From: Pyrrhoderma lamaoense | Lineage: Eukaryota > Basidiomycota > Agaricomycetes > Hymenochaetales > Hymenochaetaceae | Assembly: GCA_002794735.1 (NCBI GenBank) | Contig: NBAZ01000009.1 | Span: forward strand, 682,001 to 746,000 | Direction of reading: 5' to 3' | DNA length: 64,000 nucleotides | Part shown: positions 24,858 to 36,979 of the stretch, one piece after another | How the letters are laid out: the number at the start of each line of letters is the position of its first letter | How positions within the stretch are numbered: position 1 is the first letter of the stretch | Notes under the pieces: model-generated | The model's database searches: none | Seen by the model: the letters and a program-made list of their open reading frames with translations, nothing else | What the model was told of the DNA's origin: nothing | Program-made: the position numbers and the translations under genes

Positions 24858-26245
24858 ATGCTCGTCCTTGAGAAAACTGGATTTTCTTTATCAGTAGAAA
24901 GCGGAGCAAACAATTAAAAGATACAGTATAAGCCTGTCGGCTTGTCACAGAACGGCAGAATGCTGGGTCGCGGACGACACCTTCATTGTAAGTAGCATCA
25001 ATCATGCACTTCAATAAACATCCTTCGTAGTCGGGTTACTGATCAAACCACACAACCATCGTGTCTAATTCAGCCGCAGAACCAGACGCGAATCCAATGG
25101 AAGAGCAGTGAGCTTGGTCGCCCGAGCAAGCTCAAGTTATCTGTAGAGCGGATGAAGACTGCAAGGCCGTCTTGTAGTATTACCACGCCATGACAGTTCG
25201 CTAGTGAGACAAGTATCCCAAGTCGTAGTTCTGTCTCGTCCACGACATACCGACCTCCATCGTGTAAAGGTAAGATACCTTTGGACTTTCAATTTTATGG
25301 TACTCTGGTTCATTCGGGATTTTATACCCTACAGAATGCGAGGTGGTCGCAAAAAATTGATTGGACGCATATGTGTGATAAAATTGGAGATTTATATGCC
25401 TCATGAACCAAGGTCAGGGCAAGCCTCTGGTTCTATTAAAATCCCAACAACTAATATGCACAATCAACCTTCTAGGGTCGACTCAAAGAAAATACAGTGC
25501 GTTTACAGCCCCATTGCTTTTCTCATGGATTAGATCTGACCAAGGACAAATAAGTCGGAATAAAACACCGAGCAACCCATATACACGGGCTTCTTCCGTA
25601 GGTCTAGGGTCAAGGCCTATAGTCCCCTCGCCTCTAGGCGGCTCTAAAAGGTGTCTCACGCCTGGGACACCTTTCATAACTGTGATTTTCAATTGCAGAC
25701 CGTTAGGTAAGTTAAAATACAGAGAAGCCCCGCATCCCATACACCTATTTTGACCTGGTATTCCTTCAGAATTTCTGGTGCTAGTAGGCATTGCTCCTGC
25801 TCCTGAACAGTCACCCTTATCACGAAGTCCATCGAGTATACAGGGAGAGGTGGACTGGCTTGCTGGAATACCAAACAAGAAAATTGATAGTCTAATCCTG
25901 GGGCGTCCCCAACAAACGACACCAATGTTATTTGGTCGGTGTACTGGCATCACTCGATGCTCATCAGCACCGGAGCGTCTGACGCAAGCAATGCCTACTT
26001 TACTGAAAAAGGAGATGTCTGGTGTGAGTTCTAAAAAGAAACGTGCCAAATCACCTTGGAAGACTGTCCAACGGGAGACCCCTCCCATAAAAAGAGACAG
26101 TATTTTGAGAAGGCACGTGTCGGTGCAGACAGATTCGGTACCTCTTGCAAGGAGTAAAAAATTGGAAAGCAGACTCGAGGTGAGTACTATCAATACCTTG
26201 TTTAAGATTAGGAATCATCCAATTGAGAAAAAATTCCTCGCGTAG
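24858..26245 (+). pseudogene. DUF7918-like family, copy B (probably decayed)
   Basis: The start ATG is 24858-24860 (MLVLEKTGFSLSVESG). The first block ends SACHRTAECWVADDTFI at a GTAAGT donor, which is the same splice position as in copies A and C. The second block (RIQWKSSELGRPSKLKLSVERMK) follows an acceptor near 25080. Later come IGRICVIKLEIYMPHEPR, GSIKIPTTNM and TVIFNCRPLG before GTAAGT. The last block contains FLVLVGIAPAPEQSP and a basic tail (TPPIKRDSILRRHVSVQTDS) matching the tail of copy A. At least one frame change near 24905 breaks the first exon. The long minus-strand open frame 25483-26193 is a shadow of this gene. Confidence 0.55.
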
Positions 26246-28596
26246 ATGTCTGTAGGATGTCTTCAACGGATGCGGAGTGTGATACCTCACCGGTTCATTC
26301 AGCATCGAATACTCCGGTACATCGCAGAAAGAGTCCGAACAACTTTTTCCTTTCCTAGGACATGGAGGTAGCCCATGTCAAAGTCAAGTATCTTATGAGA
26401 AGGTGTTAATCCTTTCTTTTGGTATTTGCACACTGCCCCCGGATCTATATATAACCTTTAATGTAGTTAAGATTAGCTTTATTCGCAGTATACATTACGC
26501 ACAGTTTAATTTTCCAGACCTTTGTCATAGACTATCCGTTAGAGAAGAGAGAAGACGAAGCATCAATCTTTCGGCCCCACATGCAGGGTCTCACGTTCTG
26601 TTTCCGCATTAAATGCACTCCAATATCTCTCCTGCCTCAATACAGATTATGGTTTTTCTGTATGGCCCTGGAAGTCTACCAGGAGTATACTGCTTAAGAG
26701 CATGTAAAGAATTTCGTGTCAGCAAGAGATTAGGCTAGGTTGGTTCATTGATATAACTGTGTAAACCGTATTTCGTTGTAACAGCCAAAGGTACAACTGA
26801 GTCGAAAGGCAGGATCTATAGGCTTATAGTAGATTCTCGAAGTGGGTTGCTAGAGCAAACTCAATTTTGAAGGTTGTGAGGATTCGGATGAGCTGTCTTC
26901 GCGATCGTAATCTATAGGTGGAGGAATCTATAGTATATTTGACTCAGTTCTCGGAGTCGTTATCAGAAATAAGAAAGGGAGTTATAGATAGCATCTAAGT
27001 TGCGTCCGGCTATGAATGAAACCAAGGATGTCGCAAAGAATCCTGTTACACAATGCTGTGAACCCGACAGCAAAGGGTACAGTGGAGAAAAAGAAAACAG
27101 GATAAAAAATCAATGACTTACAGTTCTTCAAGTATCTATCTTTTCCCTCTGTATACCCAAACCATCAAGATATCTTCTCGCAGTTCAAATCTGCGTGTAT
27201 CCCAAAGCCTATCAGCAGCACCTTAACACAAACAAACGGACCAAGAAGTCCAGTGTGGAGAAGTGTCTTTCTCCGGGTTCGAAGTAGACCTGCGAGCAGA
27301 CAAAGGAAGCCTGAGTAAACATTTCAAGGACCCTTATGATCGTATTTATCGTATAGTGAATCTAGACTTTACAGGGACTGCGCTGTACGATGTGAAGAAC
27401 ATGCATTCATCTGTTAAATTGGCAGCTTAATACAGACTTTCTGGATCTGTTGGTTTGAGATTGCTTTCCGTATGAGCAAGAGGAAGTCGTACAAGAGATG
27501 ATATATCGATAAGAATCTCAGAATGACACAAAGCACAATGTTGGAATGGCGTGATCACATCTATCATAGGATTATTAAATACCATTCCCCTTCTATCTCC
27601 TTTTCTATTTACTCATCGTACAACCACTCGATCTACTCGAAAAAAAATATGGTACACGTATACATATCAAATGAATGGATCAATGTGAAAAAAGTGATGT
27701 CTTTAGTTGAAACAAAATCAGCCCTCAGAATTATACAAGGACCTCACTTTAGAACCAGAACGTCACATCAATAGCAAATAATCTAGTCAGCTTAGTCAGT
27801 ATCATTGGCCACATCCGTAAGTTAAACCAAGTAGACAACTTATATACGGTTTAGCGCCTTCCATGATGCACCTCTTCAAAGCTATCGCGCTATCTGAAAA
27901 ACCTGCTTATGTGTGAGTATACTATCGAGGAGCATTATGCTTAGAAGCCAACATAAGAAGGTCAAATCACGAGATAACGAATTCTTTATGTAAAAGGGAA
28001 AGAGGTTGAGTAGCTAAGGTTATTGTTACAAGTTAATCAATCGGATAGGACAGAGATAATAAGCAGCCTGATTTGCATATTCCAGCTTCGTTATGTTGTG
28101 ATATCGCTCTGTAGGGTATATCAGAGAAAGATAACGGGAATACAGCTATGCTTGTTGATGTCAGATAACAATTGTCGGTTTAGCGAAAATAAAAATGGAG
28201 AATCATGATTCAGATTCAGATTCATATAATTTGTAATGATAACGCTCATCTAATACTGGCACATCGTTATTTTCTCCATGTATCACCAGTATTGAATAAA
28301 ATACTACATGAAAGGCCCAGCCGGAATCAACAATGACCCAAAAGGCATGTCTTATTTCTTTTTATCACTCTTCAAATCACCGAGGAAGCCAATACAAAAC
28401 TTTGGGCTAAACTTTACGTCTAGGTGTAGATTGTACCTCACTACTCTCAAAGCAACAAAAAAGAAATACTAACAGCGATATACTAATCGAAATATCTGTA
28501 TTGTGTTTAAGTCTGAGAATTAATATTACATTATACCTGAGTCGTGAGTTTATCCAAATACATGATACACATAATGTTGACTATACTAAAGATTAT
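26246..28596. other. Gene-poor stretch between copies A and B
   Basis: There are no open frames with recognisable content. The segment is AT-rich, with scattered short frames such as 27523-27774 that have no support. Confidence 0.45.
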
Positions 28597-30418
28597 TTAC
28601 TTATAAAGAACATATCGAAATTTCTCGTAAACATAGGTAGGAATCCCGGGAAGTAAGGCCCAAAGCTTCTGTTGTTGCTTATGTCGTTGGAACAATAAAC
28701 TACTTCGCAATTGTTGGAGGTATCCCTGGCGCTGCTATAAAAAAAGAGAGAAACAGACATTTAGACGCTTTTCTGGACGTTATTGAAAGTACTTACCTTC
28801 GTTTTAGGTATCTCTTGCTCTAGTAGCGCTTGGGTCTTGTCCTTGCGAGTAGAATCAAGGTTTGTGAAGTTGTCTGGGTCTTCATCTGCTGGAACAAGTC
28901 CCGAATCTGCACGAACGGGCACACTCCTCCTTCTGATCGCTCCACGCTTGATAGGGCTCATCCCCCTCAAAGACTTTTTTGAGGATGATTTCTTCAAGCC
29001 CTTTCTTGACACGGACTCCGACAACTCCTTAACGAAACTTTTGACTGTCAACTTCTCAGAGCGTTTCGTGTTGTCGAAGTAGTCGGCGGAAGTATACCTC
29101 GGCGTTCCGCATGAAGGCCAGAATGATGAAGAACCAGAGCATTCACTCGAGGCGTAGTCGTAAGGATGGTTGTCAATATCAAAATTGTCGCCGGGTTCTG
29201 ATGATGATATACTAGGGATGGCTTTCTGAATGTCTTCCACCCTCGACGATGGTAGAGGATTCATTATAGGATGATAAGGGTGAGATACACAAGTACTTGG
29301 ATCTTTGGGTTCTTCTTGACTTCGGTGCACAGGAATAGAGGCGACTTCTGTATCTATGAAATTTTTAGGTCTAAAAGTCGGCAACAAAGGAACACCGTTC
29401 GTTATTATTGGCATAGACAAGTCATTTGCATGTTCCGTCGAGCCCTGTTGTAATGCTTTAGGGGCCTCCCCGGCTTCTAACGAAGGTGTTAACTTGGGAG
29501 CGATGCTCACAGATTCCAAAAATTCTTTAGGGAGAATGGGTCAATACAACCAAACAGAATGCTAGTCTATGTGGCCCCTGTTAAACTTACCTCTCGGCCT
29601 GCAGTTGTAATATACTGTAACATCTGGAGTTATAATCAAATCTGTTCGCGCGTGTCGTTCGTGTCGTGTATATGGTTTGTTTCGATTACGTTCTCGACGA
29701 CTATTTCGTACTCAGTCAAAACTATTTCGAGGCTAGAAAAGCTAGTAAAAACACGCACTTTACTCTTTCGACCCCAGAAGTCAATATAGTCGCCTTCTTT
29801 CTCAGGATGTTGATAGATCCGGAAGTTTGGCAGAGCTTTGGTTTCGGGGACATATAGACTTCGAATTTTATTCCGCATATACGGCCCACACACCTCTCCG
29901 CATTCTTATCGCACTCTACAAAATAGGAATGTTCATTTGAACCGAATATTCGGGTGAGTTGAGAGTTATCAAAAGGCTTACCCTCACACGGTGAGTTTTG
30001 ATTGTTCGGAGGGTGCCTATTATGAAGTATATGCATCATTGGATCCCGAGATGTTGACGCATGCCTCTGTAAGGTGTTGATGGTTTCCTCAGGAATGCCA
30101 CAATATGATTTCACACTCTTCATCCGCTCAACGGATACACGCAACTTCCGTGGACGCTCAGCCCCATTACTCTCCCAGAAGATCCGGTGGCTACCCCTTT
30201 GCTATAGTGAACATCATGAAAGAGGATGACTTGTTTAGTATCTTAATGTTGTATGTAGCGACAGGAGCTGGGAGCGTGATACTCACAAAGAATGTATCAT
30301 CTTCAATCCAGCATTCTGCCATTTTATGACAAGCAGATGTACTGGTATGATATTCCTTCAATCTCTCTCCGCTACTTTCTATCCAGATAGAAAGACCTCG
30401 CTTATCAAGCTCAGGCAT
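28597..30418 (-). CDS. DUF7918-like fungal protein, copy A (least damaged)
   Basis: The first exon is 30418-30287 (MPELDKRGLSIWIESSGERL to ECWIEDDTFF) with donor GTGAGT; the second starts at 30201 in matching phase (QRGSHRIFWESNGAERPRK, VERMKSVKSY). A block with RICGIKFEVYMSPKPK and a short CRPR block before GTAAGT follow. The large C-terminal exon around 29519-28797 has a disordered Ser/Pro region and a basic tail (SFVKELSESVSRKGLKKSSS, SPIKRGAIRRRSVPVRADS). A last exon (28735-28597: RQGYLQQLRSSLLFQRH) ends in TAA. The beta-rich N-terminus (xWIxSxGExLxEY) and the later CRPL-type strand followed by GIAP in copy B recall fungal DUF7918 proteins, whose function is unknown. The middle exon borders (about 29580-30000) are unresolved. 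Confidence 0.55.
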
Positions 30419-30781
30419 TGAAAGAATAAGGAACTGATTAAATTAGGGTTTATTAGGAATATACTATGCTAGGGAGTTGGCTGAAAGTGGCAAAGGGTAA
30501 GGAGCTATCAAAGCAAGATGGGAGGGAAGGTGGGGAGGGGACAAAGGGAAAGAAATATATGTCAGGTATGTGTTTTTGAAAAAACTCATATGATAATCAA
30601 TGTCTACAAAGATCTATCATATCTACATCGCAACGCAATGAAATCCGCGATTGTCTCCCCCCACATTCTCATGAACTTCTCATGCATTGCATCTTAACGA
30701 TGTGCAATGAGATGTTCTCGCGCGGCCAACTAATATCACCTTCGTATAAAAGACGGGACAATAGGACTTTCTAAACGCCGC

Positions 30782-31111
30782 TTGTTTTCTTTACCTTTAT
30801 TAGATTACATATTTCTTTATTATCGCGTGTGTGGCTGGCAACGCTTTAACGTGACTCTAGGTACTCTGGGAATCCCGGAAACGGAAGCTTTGGGTGTTTG
30901 GGGTGAACGTTTGAGTAAGAAGACAATTGAGAGTTTCTCTTGCACGATCGGCGACTTTGAAGTCGGCTTACAACCAGCTAAGCCCCACGCGAGAGACGCG
31001 TGGTGCATGACGTTTTGGGTTGAACAAAAAAGAGGTTATTTGGCTTTGTTTGAGCGCGTTTCCCATGGGTGCAAGAGTTCTACCTTTGGCATGTCTGTGC
31101 ACAGCAGATAA
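30782..31111 (+). CDS. Hypothetical short open frame
   Basis: A 109-codon frame has balanced composition (VTLGTLGIPETEALGVWGERL, DAWCMTFWVEQKRGYLALF). Its first codon is TTG, so a real start would be elsewhere or upstream after splicing. I know no related family, and the call is weak. Confidence 0.15.
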   Translation: MFSLPLLDYIFLYYRVCGWQRFNVTLGTLGIPETEALGVWGERLSKKTIESFSCTIGDFEVGLQPAKPHARDAWCMTFWVEQKRGYLALFERVSHGCKSSTFGMSVHSR

Positions 31112-31837
31112 TGTGATAATATAGTGTCGAGTAAGCCGAAAAATATAAGGCAAGACTTTCTTAGAGGTTCTTGACAGTCGAATTGTGTTACAATTAATAT
31201 GATGATATCTATGTATCAATAGTGACTAGTTCTCATAATTATACGTGTACAGAGGATACAAGGGCACCGCCAACTGAATTGAACTAAGTTGATATAACGT
31301 ACTCCTCATGCAGATTTGTATCAGTCGAAATTCCTGTGCAAGGCCGCAGAGAAGGCAGTCTCAAGTTGATGAATTGTCATAGTTAGAAACTCGCTATCTA
31401 TTCATCGCCTCAGTTTGTTTTCGTGTGCTGTGTGCTAGTACAGTTGAGTACGCCGATGTCTCACCGAGGCCCACAGATCGAGGTACATGAGACCTTCTAG
31501 TATCAAGCTCGAGGAAGTGATGATGGGTTGATGTGATGGGTATACCAATGAATATAGCTTTTCGCTGTAGAAAAAAAATGATACATTGTCCGTGTAATGG
31601 GCTGTGAGTATATGTGCTTGATGCGTTATTTTGTCAAGAAACCAAGAAAGAGAAGACAGATGATGGAGTAGAGTACTGAAAGAACTGAGTTCAGAAGAGA
31701 AACTCTATAAATAAAGGCAGGCAGAAGTAGGGTAGGCTAAGGTTTTAAGGATCGTGCCCATTCGCGCATTCGTTTTGAGAATTCGCTTTCTATCTTTGGC
31801 TTCGGTGCACGTTTTCTGGAGAACCCGAACAAGGAGC

Positions 31838-32312
31838 CTATGGATGAAAATAACGGACGGACAAATAGTTGCGCAAGACCCCTGTACCATGGTGGGGAAA
31901 AAGTAAGCCCAACATTGTCCTGGAGAAAATATGGATAAAGATAGGTTCACCCTATCTGAACTTACCAAACGGCACCTTGTAGGAACGGACTGAGTAGTTG
32001 ATCACGAGTTGTGATCCAAAGTACTTTCCTCCAGTCTACCCCAACGATTTCATAATTGACAAGTCCATCGTCTTCACCATCACGCAGGGGAAGAGGCTTC
32101 GTTTGTACATGTCTTGAAATACTTTTCAGATAGCTGTACTCAAACCGGAGGTCGGGGATTGCAGGAATAGTAGGGATGTGCAATGAGCTCGAGCCGGAGA
32201 CAGAGCGAGGTCGAGGCCGTTGAAAATGATGTTGAAGATGAATGTCAGAAGGAAGTTCATTTGCTCCCGACCCTATACTGATCTCTTTGTACGAGTAAGT
32301 ATGAGACGTCAT
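31838..32312 (-). CDS. Small conserved fungal protein, possibly DUF1770/Atg43-like
   Basis: Two exons (32312-31966 and 31919-31838) joined by a GTAAGT...CTCCAG intron of 46 nt give a protein of 141 residues. The N-terminus is disordered, then comes IPAIPDLRFEYSYLKSI, a polar linker, and WRKVLWITTRDQLLSPFLQG leading into a short hydrophobic C-terminus (TMLGLLFPHHG). The DLRFExSYL...TxRDQ...PLxQGxxW pattern is one I associate with short fungal DUF1770 proteins, a family that includes a yeast mitophagy receptor; this link is from memory and tentative. An ATG 27 nt upstream (32339) is an alternative start. A hydrophobic C-terminus would fit membrane association. Confidence 0.6.
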
Positions 32313-33498
32313 TCTCGATTCTTGAGATAATACGCACACACTGCAAGGAATGTGGGCCTAGAAGTGACTGACTGATCGACATAGACGCGTACTTACCCAA
32401 AATGGCCTGTTACCTCCAAGTGTCACAGTAACAAGTCACATCTCAATTACTAGTAGCCTAGATCTGTCTCAGTTCTCAGGAATTTTGGGTTAGAATTCAG
32501 CAACAATACGACTTTCCCCTTTTTAATCCCCTGTTTTAATCATTTCCCTCGCAACCTCGTTTACTTGTAATGGTCAGAGATAAAAAAGATTTTTTCACAG
32601 ACTCTTTGATCAAGGCTATTATTCAATGACTATCGAGGAAACAAAATCTCTAGGATACTCTGACATGTGGGTCATGTACTGATAGATATGGGGACATTCC
32701 AATCAGACTTGCGAGACGTGCATACGGGCGGTAGGTGATCCCGCAGAGCTAGTTATGAAGTATATATATTAATATTAAATTGAGAGGAAAGTGTATCCGT
32801 GACTTATTGTGACTCAGAGTAACACCTTTTTGAGCATACCGAAATAGGGGCCCGCATGATCGAAAGTTATTGATTGCTTTTGTTTCGAAAAATAGCTCCG
32901 GATCACGTACTTTCTTCATTCCTCTCTCAGGCTCAAACTGACACATTAGCAGACGATAATTTACTGAAGATCACTCATCAGAGTAAGGGTCTTTTTTCCT
33001 AAATAAAAGAGGGCCTGAACACGAGATAACGTCTGCAGCCAACAGACGAAATCTCGCGTGAATGGATATGATACAAAGTGCAGAGATTAGACTATGCAAT
33101 GTGTTATCAGTAGCACTATCATCATAAATCATCTAAATCTTGTGGAAGTATGAGGGCGGATGATTTTGGCAGTGAATTCCATATCCGGACCCACCGGGTA
33201 CTTTTGAACGCTAAAGCTGAGATTGTCTTTTTGTCTCGAAGCGTGTCTCAGGGCGAATCATGCTTTATTGTCCTTTTCCCATATTCAACAATACACAGCT
33301 CACACATTTTCCATAATTTTAATGCACAATTATGCATAGAATGCTTGAGCCTTTTCTCTGCCTACAAAAAGGAGTAGTCAGAGGGGCGCTGGTCCTCCAC
33401 CCATAAGTTTCGCTCCTCCCCCCTCTTCCTTCATTTCCTCATTCCCTTTCCAATCCCTTCCTACGACCACGCCCAATCTCCTGTGACGATAGGAAACG
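32313..33498. other. Divergent intergenic region upstream of the OPT gene
   Basis: This separates the minus-strand small gene from the plus-strand transporter gene. A pyrimidine-rich tract at about 33385-33480 (CTCCACCC, CGCTCCTCCCCCCTCTTCC, TCCTTCCT) just before the OPT start is the kind of CT-rich leader common at fungal promoters. No other gene is seen. Confidence 0.45.
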
Positions 33499-36158
33499 AT
33501 GGACCAAATGGAGGCGCCGCCGTACCCTATGCAGCCTCTGTATCACCGGCGTGCACACCCAGATGTACCCGAAGATGTCGATGCCGACGTTAAGGAAGCT
33601 CTCCTGCACTTGAATGATCCCAATTGGGACTTTGGCTCCTCAGATATTAGCTCCCTTTCGGGAGACTCATTCGAGCTAGACCACAAGCACAATTTCTCTA
33701 GTGATGTTCATATCGGTCCGTCCTTAGGGCCTTCAGAGTTTGACACTGAGTCGAGGACGGACGCGACCTCTACATACGGTGGTAAGAGTGATCGCATGCA
33801 TATGCGCTCTTCAGAAGTGTTCGATGAGTATGAAGAGTAGGTATCTCTTGTGTAGTGAATAATCTCTTGTGTCTCACTTATCTGATATGCTCTACCTTAT
33901 AGTGAATCTCCGTATGCAGAGGTGCGAGCAGCTGTCTCGAATACTGATGATCCGACCATGCCCGTGAACACATTCAGAACCTGGACCATTGGATTGCTTT
34001 GCACTATCCTTATTTCCGGGCTCAATCAATTCTTCTCAATGCGCTGTAAGAAAGCTTGGTTCTGAATTTTATATTCGAAAGCTAATTATCTTGATGCAGA
34101 CCCTTCTGTATATATATCTGGTTTGGTGGCCCAGCTTTTCGCTCTTCCTATTGGTAAGGCTATGGAACGAGTTTTACCAACAACTCGTTTCAACACGTTC
34201 GGCTACACCTGGTCCCTTAATCCTGGGCCATTCAACATCAAGGAGCACACAGTGATCACGGTTATGGCGAATGTAGTTGCTGGTGGTGTCTACTCAACTG
34301 ATATTACCGCGACCCAACGGATCTACTTCAATGAAAACTGGGGATTTGGTTATCAAATCCTCCTTGGTCTTTCGACTCAGCTTATCGGATACTCATTTGC
34401 TGGTCTTGCCGCCAGTTCCTAGTTTGGCCCAGTGCTATGCTTTGGCCTGGTGCTCTTGTCAACTCCGCACTCTTTAACACCTTGCACAGGAATTACGGCA
34501 AGGTTGAGACAAAGCATTTGAGTCGTGAACGTTTCTTTATGTATGCAATTGTTGGTAGCTTCCTTTGGTACTGGGTACCTGGTTATTTATTCACAGGTCT
34601 CAGTATGTTCAACTGGGTCTGCTGGATTGCTCCAAACAATGTTGTGGTTAACCAACTATTCGGCTACTCTACCGGATTGGGGATGGGATTCCTTACCTTT
34701 GACTGGAGCATGGTTGCATATATTGCATCTCCTCTTGTCGTTCCTTGGTGGGCCCAAGTAAATACCATAGTCGCCTTCTTCATTGTGTTCTGGATCATCA
34801 CTCCAGCCCTCTATTGTGCGTTTATTTAATTTCTATACACAATGGAAGAAAGCTAATCAATCCCATAATTTATAGACAGCAACACTTGGTTCGCTAACTT
34901 CTTGCCTATGTCTGCTTCGGTCGCATTTGATCGCTTCGGCGCTGTCTACGACCCAAGTCTTATCATTCAAAATGGTACGTTCAGTGCGGAAGCTTATCAG
35001 GAATACTCTCCTGCATTTATCCCAATTACTTTGGCATTGGCATATGGTATCTCGTTTGCCTCTTTGACCGGTGTTGCTGTCCACACATTCTTATGGTACA
35101 GACATGACATAGTCCGCCAGTTCCGTCTCTCTCTCAAGGATCGCCGAGATGTTCATTCTCGTCTTATGTCAGTTTACCCTGAAGTCCCACACTGGTGGTT
35201 CGCTATCATTGGTGTAACTGCACTCGTATTTTCCATTGTTACTGTAGAAGTATGGGACACTAAACTCCCGATTTGGGGTGTCATACTTGCTGTTGTTATT
35301 GGCCTTGTGTTCCTTATCCCCGTTGGTCTGATTCAGGCCATCACCAACCAAACCATTGCACTTCAGGTTCTTGCTGAACTTGTTGTTGGATATGTACTCC
35401 CTGGTCGACCTGTTGCGATGATGATTTTCAAGACTTTCTCATTCATCTCGCTATCACAAGCTGTCTCATTCCTGGGCGATCTCAAGCTTGGTCATTACAT
35501 GAAAATCCCTCCCCGTATTATGTTCTTTGCTCAGGTAATCGCAACGACCATCTCAGTCTTCGTTTCAGTTGCTGTTCAGGAATGGATGTTTTCCAATATT
35601 CCGGATCTCTGCTCCTCGGACCAGAAGGATCGCTTTATTTGCCCGAGTACAACGCCATTTGCCACAGCTGCATTGCTCTGGGGTGGAATTGGGCCTGCTC
35701 GTCTCTTTAGTCCCGGCCAGATGTATAACCCCTTGTTATACTTCTTCCTCATCGGTGCACTCCTCCCAATCCCATTCTACTTTTTGGCCAGGAGATATCC
35801 ACTCTCCCCGTGGAGATATGTTAATGTCCCTGTCATCTTTGCAGGTATCAGCATGCTCCCTCCCGCAACAGGTATCAATTATTCTGCTTGGTTCTGTGTT
35901 GGAGCTGTGTTCCAGTTCTTCATGCGCCGCTTCCACTTCCGCTGGTGGATGCGCTACAACTATATCCTATCTGCGGCCCTAGATGCTGGTGTCGCCATTT
36001 CGCTAATCATTATATTCTTCTCTTTACAATTACCCAAAGGCGGTTTTGATCTCAACTGGTGGGGTAACACAGTTTGGATGAACACTCTTGATGCTATCGG
36101 TGCACCTCTCAAAACGTTGGCCACTGGAGAAACCTTCGGCCCGGACTCATGGTCATAA
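33499..36158 (+). CDS. Oligopeptide transporter, OPT family
   Basis: A proton-coupled importer of tetra- and pentapeptides or glutathione-like peptides, located in the plasma membrane. Exons are 33499-33836, 33903-34045, 34100-34815 and 34876-36158, giving about 826 residues. An acidic N-terminal tail precedes many hydrophobic segments. Family motifs visible are NPGPFNIKEH in the third exon, ITATQRIYFN, HYMKIPPRIMFF near the middle of exon 4, and NPLLYFFLIGALLP. One base is missing near 34408-34413: GYSFAGLA is followed by a stop, whereas the next frame reads RQFLVWPSAMLWPGALVNSALFN, the normal OPT continuation. I treat this as an assembly deletion. A CT-rich leader precedes the start. Confidence 0.9.
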
Positions 36159-36979
36159 ACCAGAGCGTGGGAGATCTCGGACATTCTTAGACATCCGAGC
36201 TGTACTTATTGTCCTCGACACTTATGGCTATCTTCTAATCATCATTTTCTCCAATCTCTACAATCTTCTCTTCCATCTCTCAATCACACAGGTTTTATTT
36301 TGCCTAAATGATATGGGTCACGCGGGCGACACCCTTCTATACAATCATCAACTTTATTGTTATTTCTTGTTCTATACAAATTGATATTTTTTTCTTACTT
36401 TCGCCGCCGATAGCGTGCATCTCATCCATCTTTCCTCTTTGTGTAACCTTTCCGTCTCTTCTATATCCCATTTGACCTCGGACTTTATCCTCCTACGATG
36501 CCCATTTTACCACGATCTGGATGGCTTGCACGACTTCTTCTCTTTTGATTTTTCGGTTCTTCAAATAACATTCAGGTGTCCTTACATCACTACTATTGAT
36601 TATGTCTCATTTTCTGATCTACTTCCCCAATATCTGTCTGGTCTGGTGACTCTGGTTTTTTCTTACCTATTTTCTTTTACTTCATATATGTACCAAAAGG
36701 ATGTTCACGCACTGACATGAAATATAAACGAACACTCCATGCTTACCAAATTATTTGACTGAGTGTAACATGTGCTGTATAAGAGATGATTTATCATATA
36801 AGAGTTGAAAAACTTACTAGCCTGAAGAAATAAAGCATGGATTATACAACTGGTGACAGGGGTTAAAAAGTTGTTACAATTTTTGTCACATCGTGACATC
36901 AGCATTGACGAATGAAGTGCCGCGCATTCAAGTTGAGGCAGCTTTCAAACTTTCGTCTACTCCCCCTTCTATCCTCGAC
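36159..36979. other. Intergenic between OPT and ABCE1
   Basis: It contains the 3' flank of the transporter gene, with T-rich sequence, and the promoter of the ABCE1 gene. Open frames here have no recognisable content. Confidence 0.45.

Noticed and set aside
25483..26193. Minus-strand open frame of 236 codons
   Set aside because: The plus strand carries the blocks shared with the DUF7918-like copies A and C, including splice sites, so the minus-strand frame is accidental.
19000..32000. A retrotransposon or DNA transposon as the cause of the gene-poor region
   Set aside because: I found no reverse transcriptase, integrase or transposase motif and no obvious long terminal or inverted repeats; the recognisable content is the DUF7918-like family.
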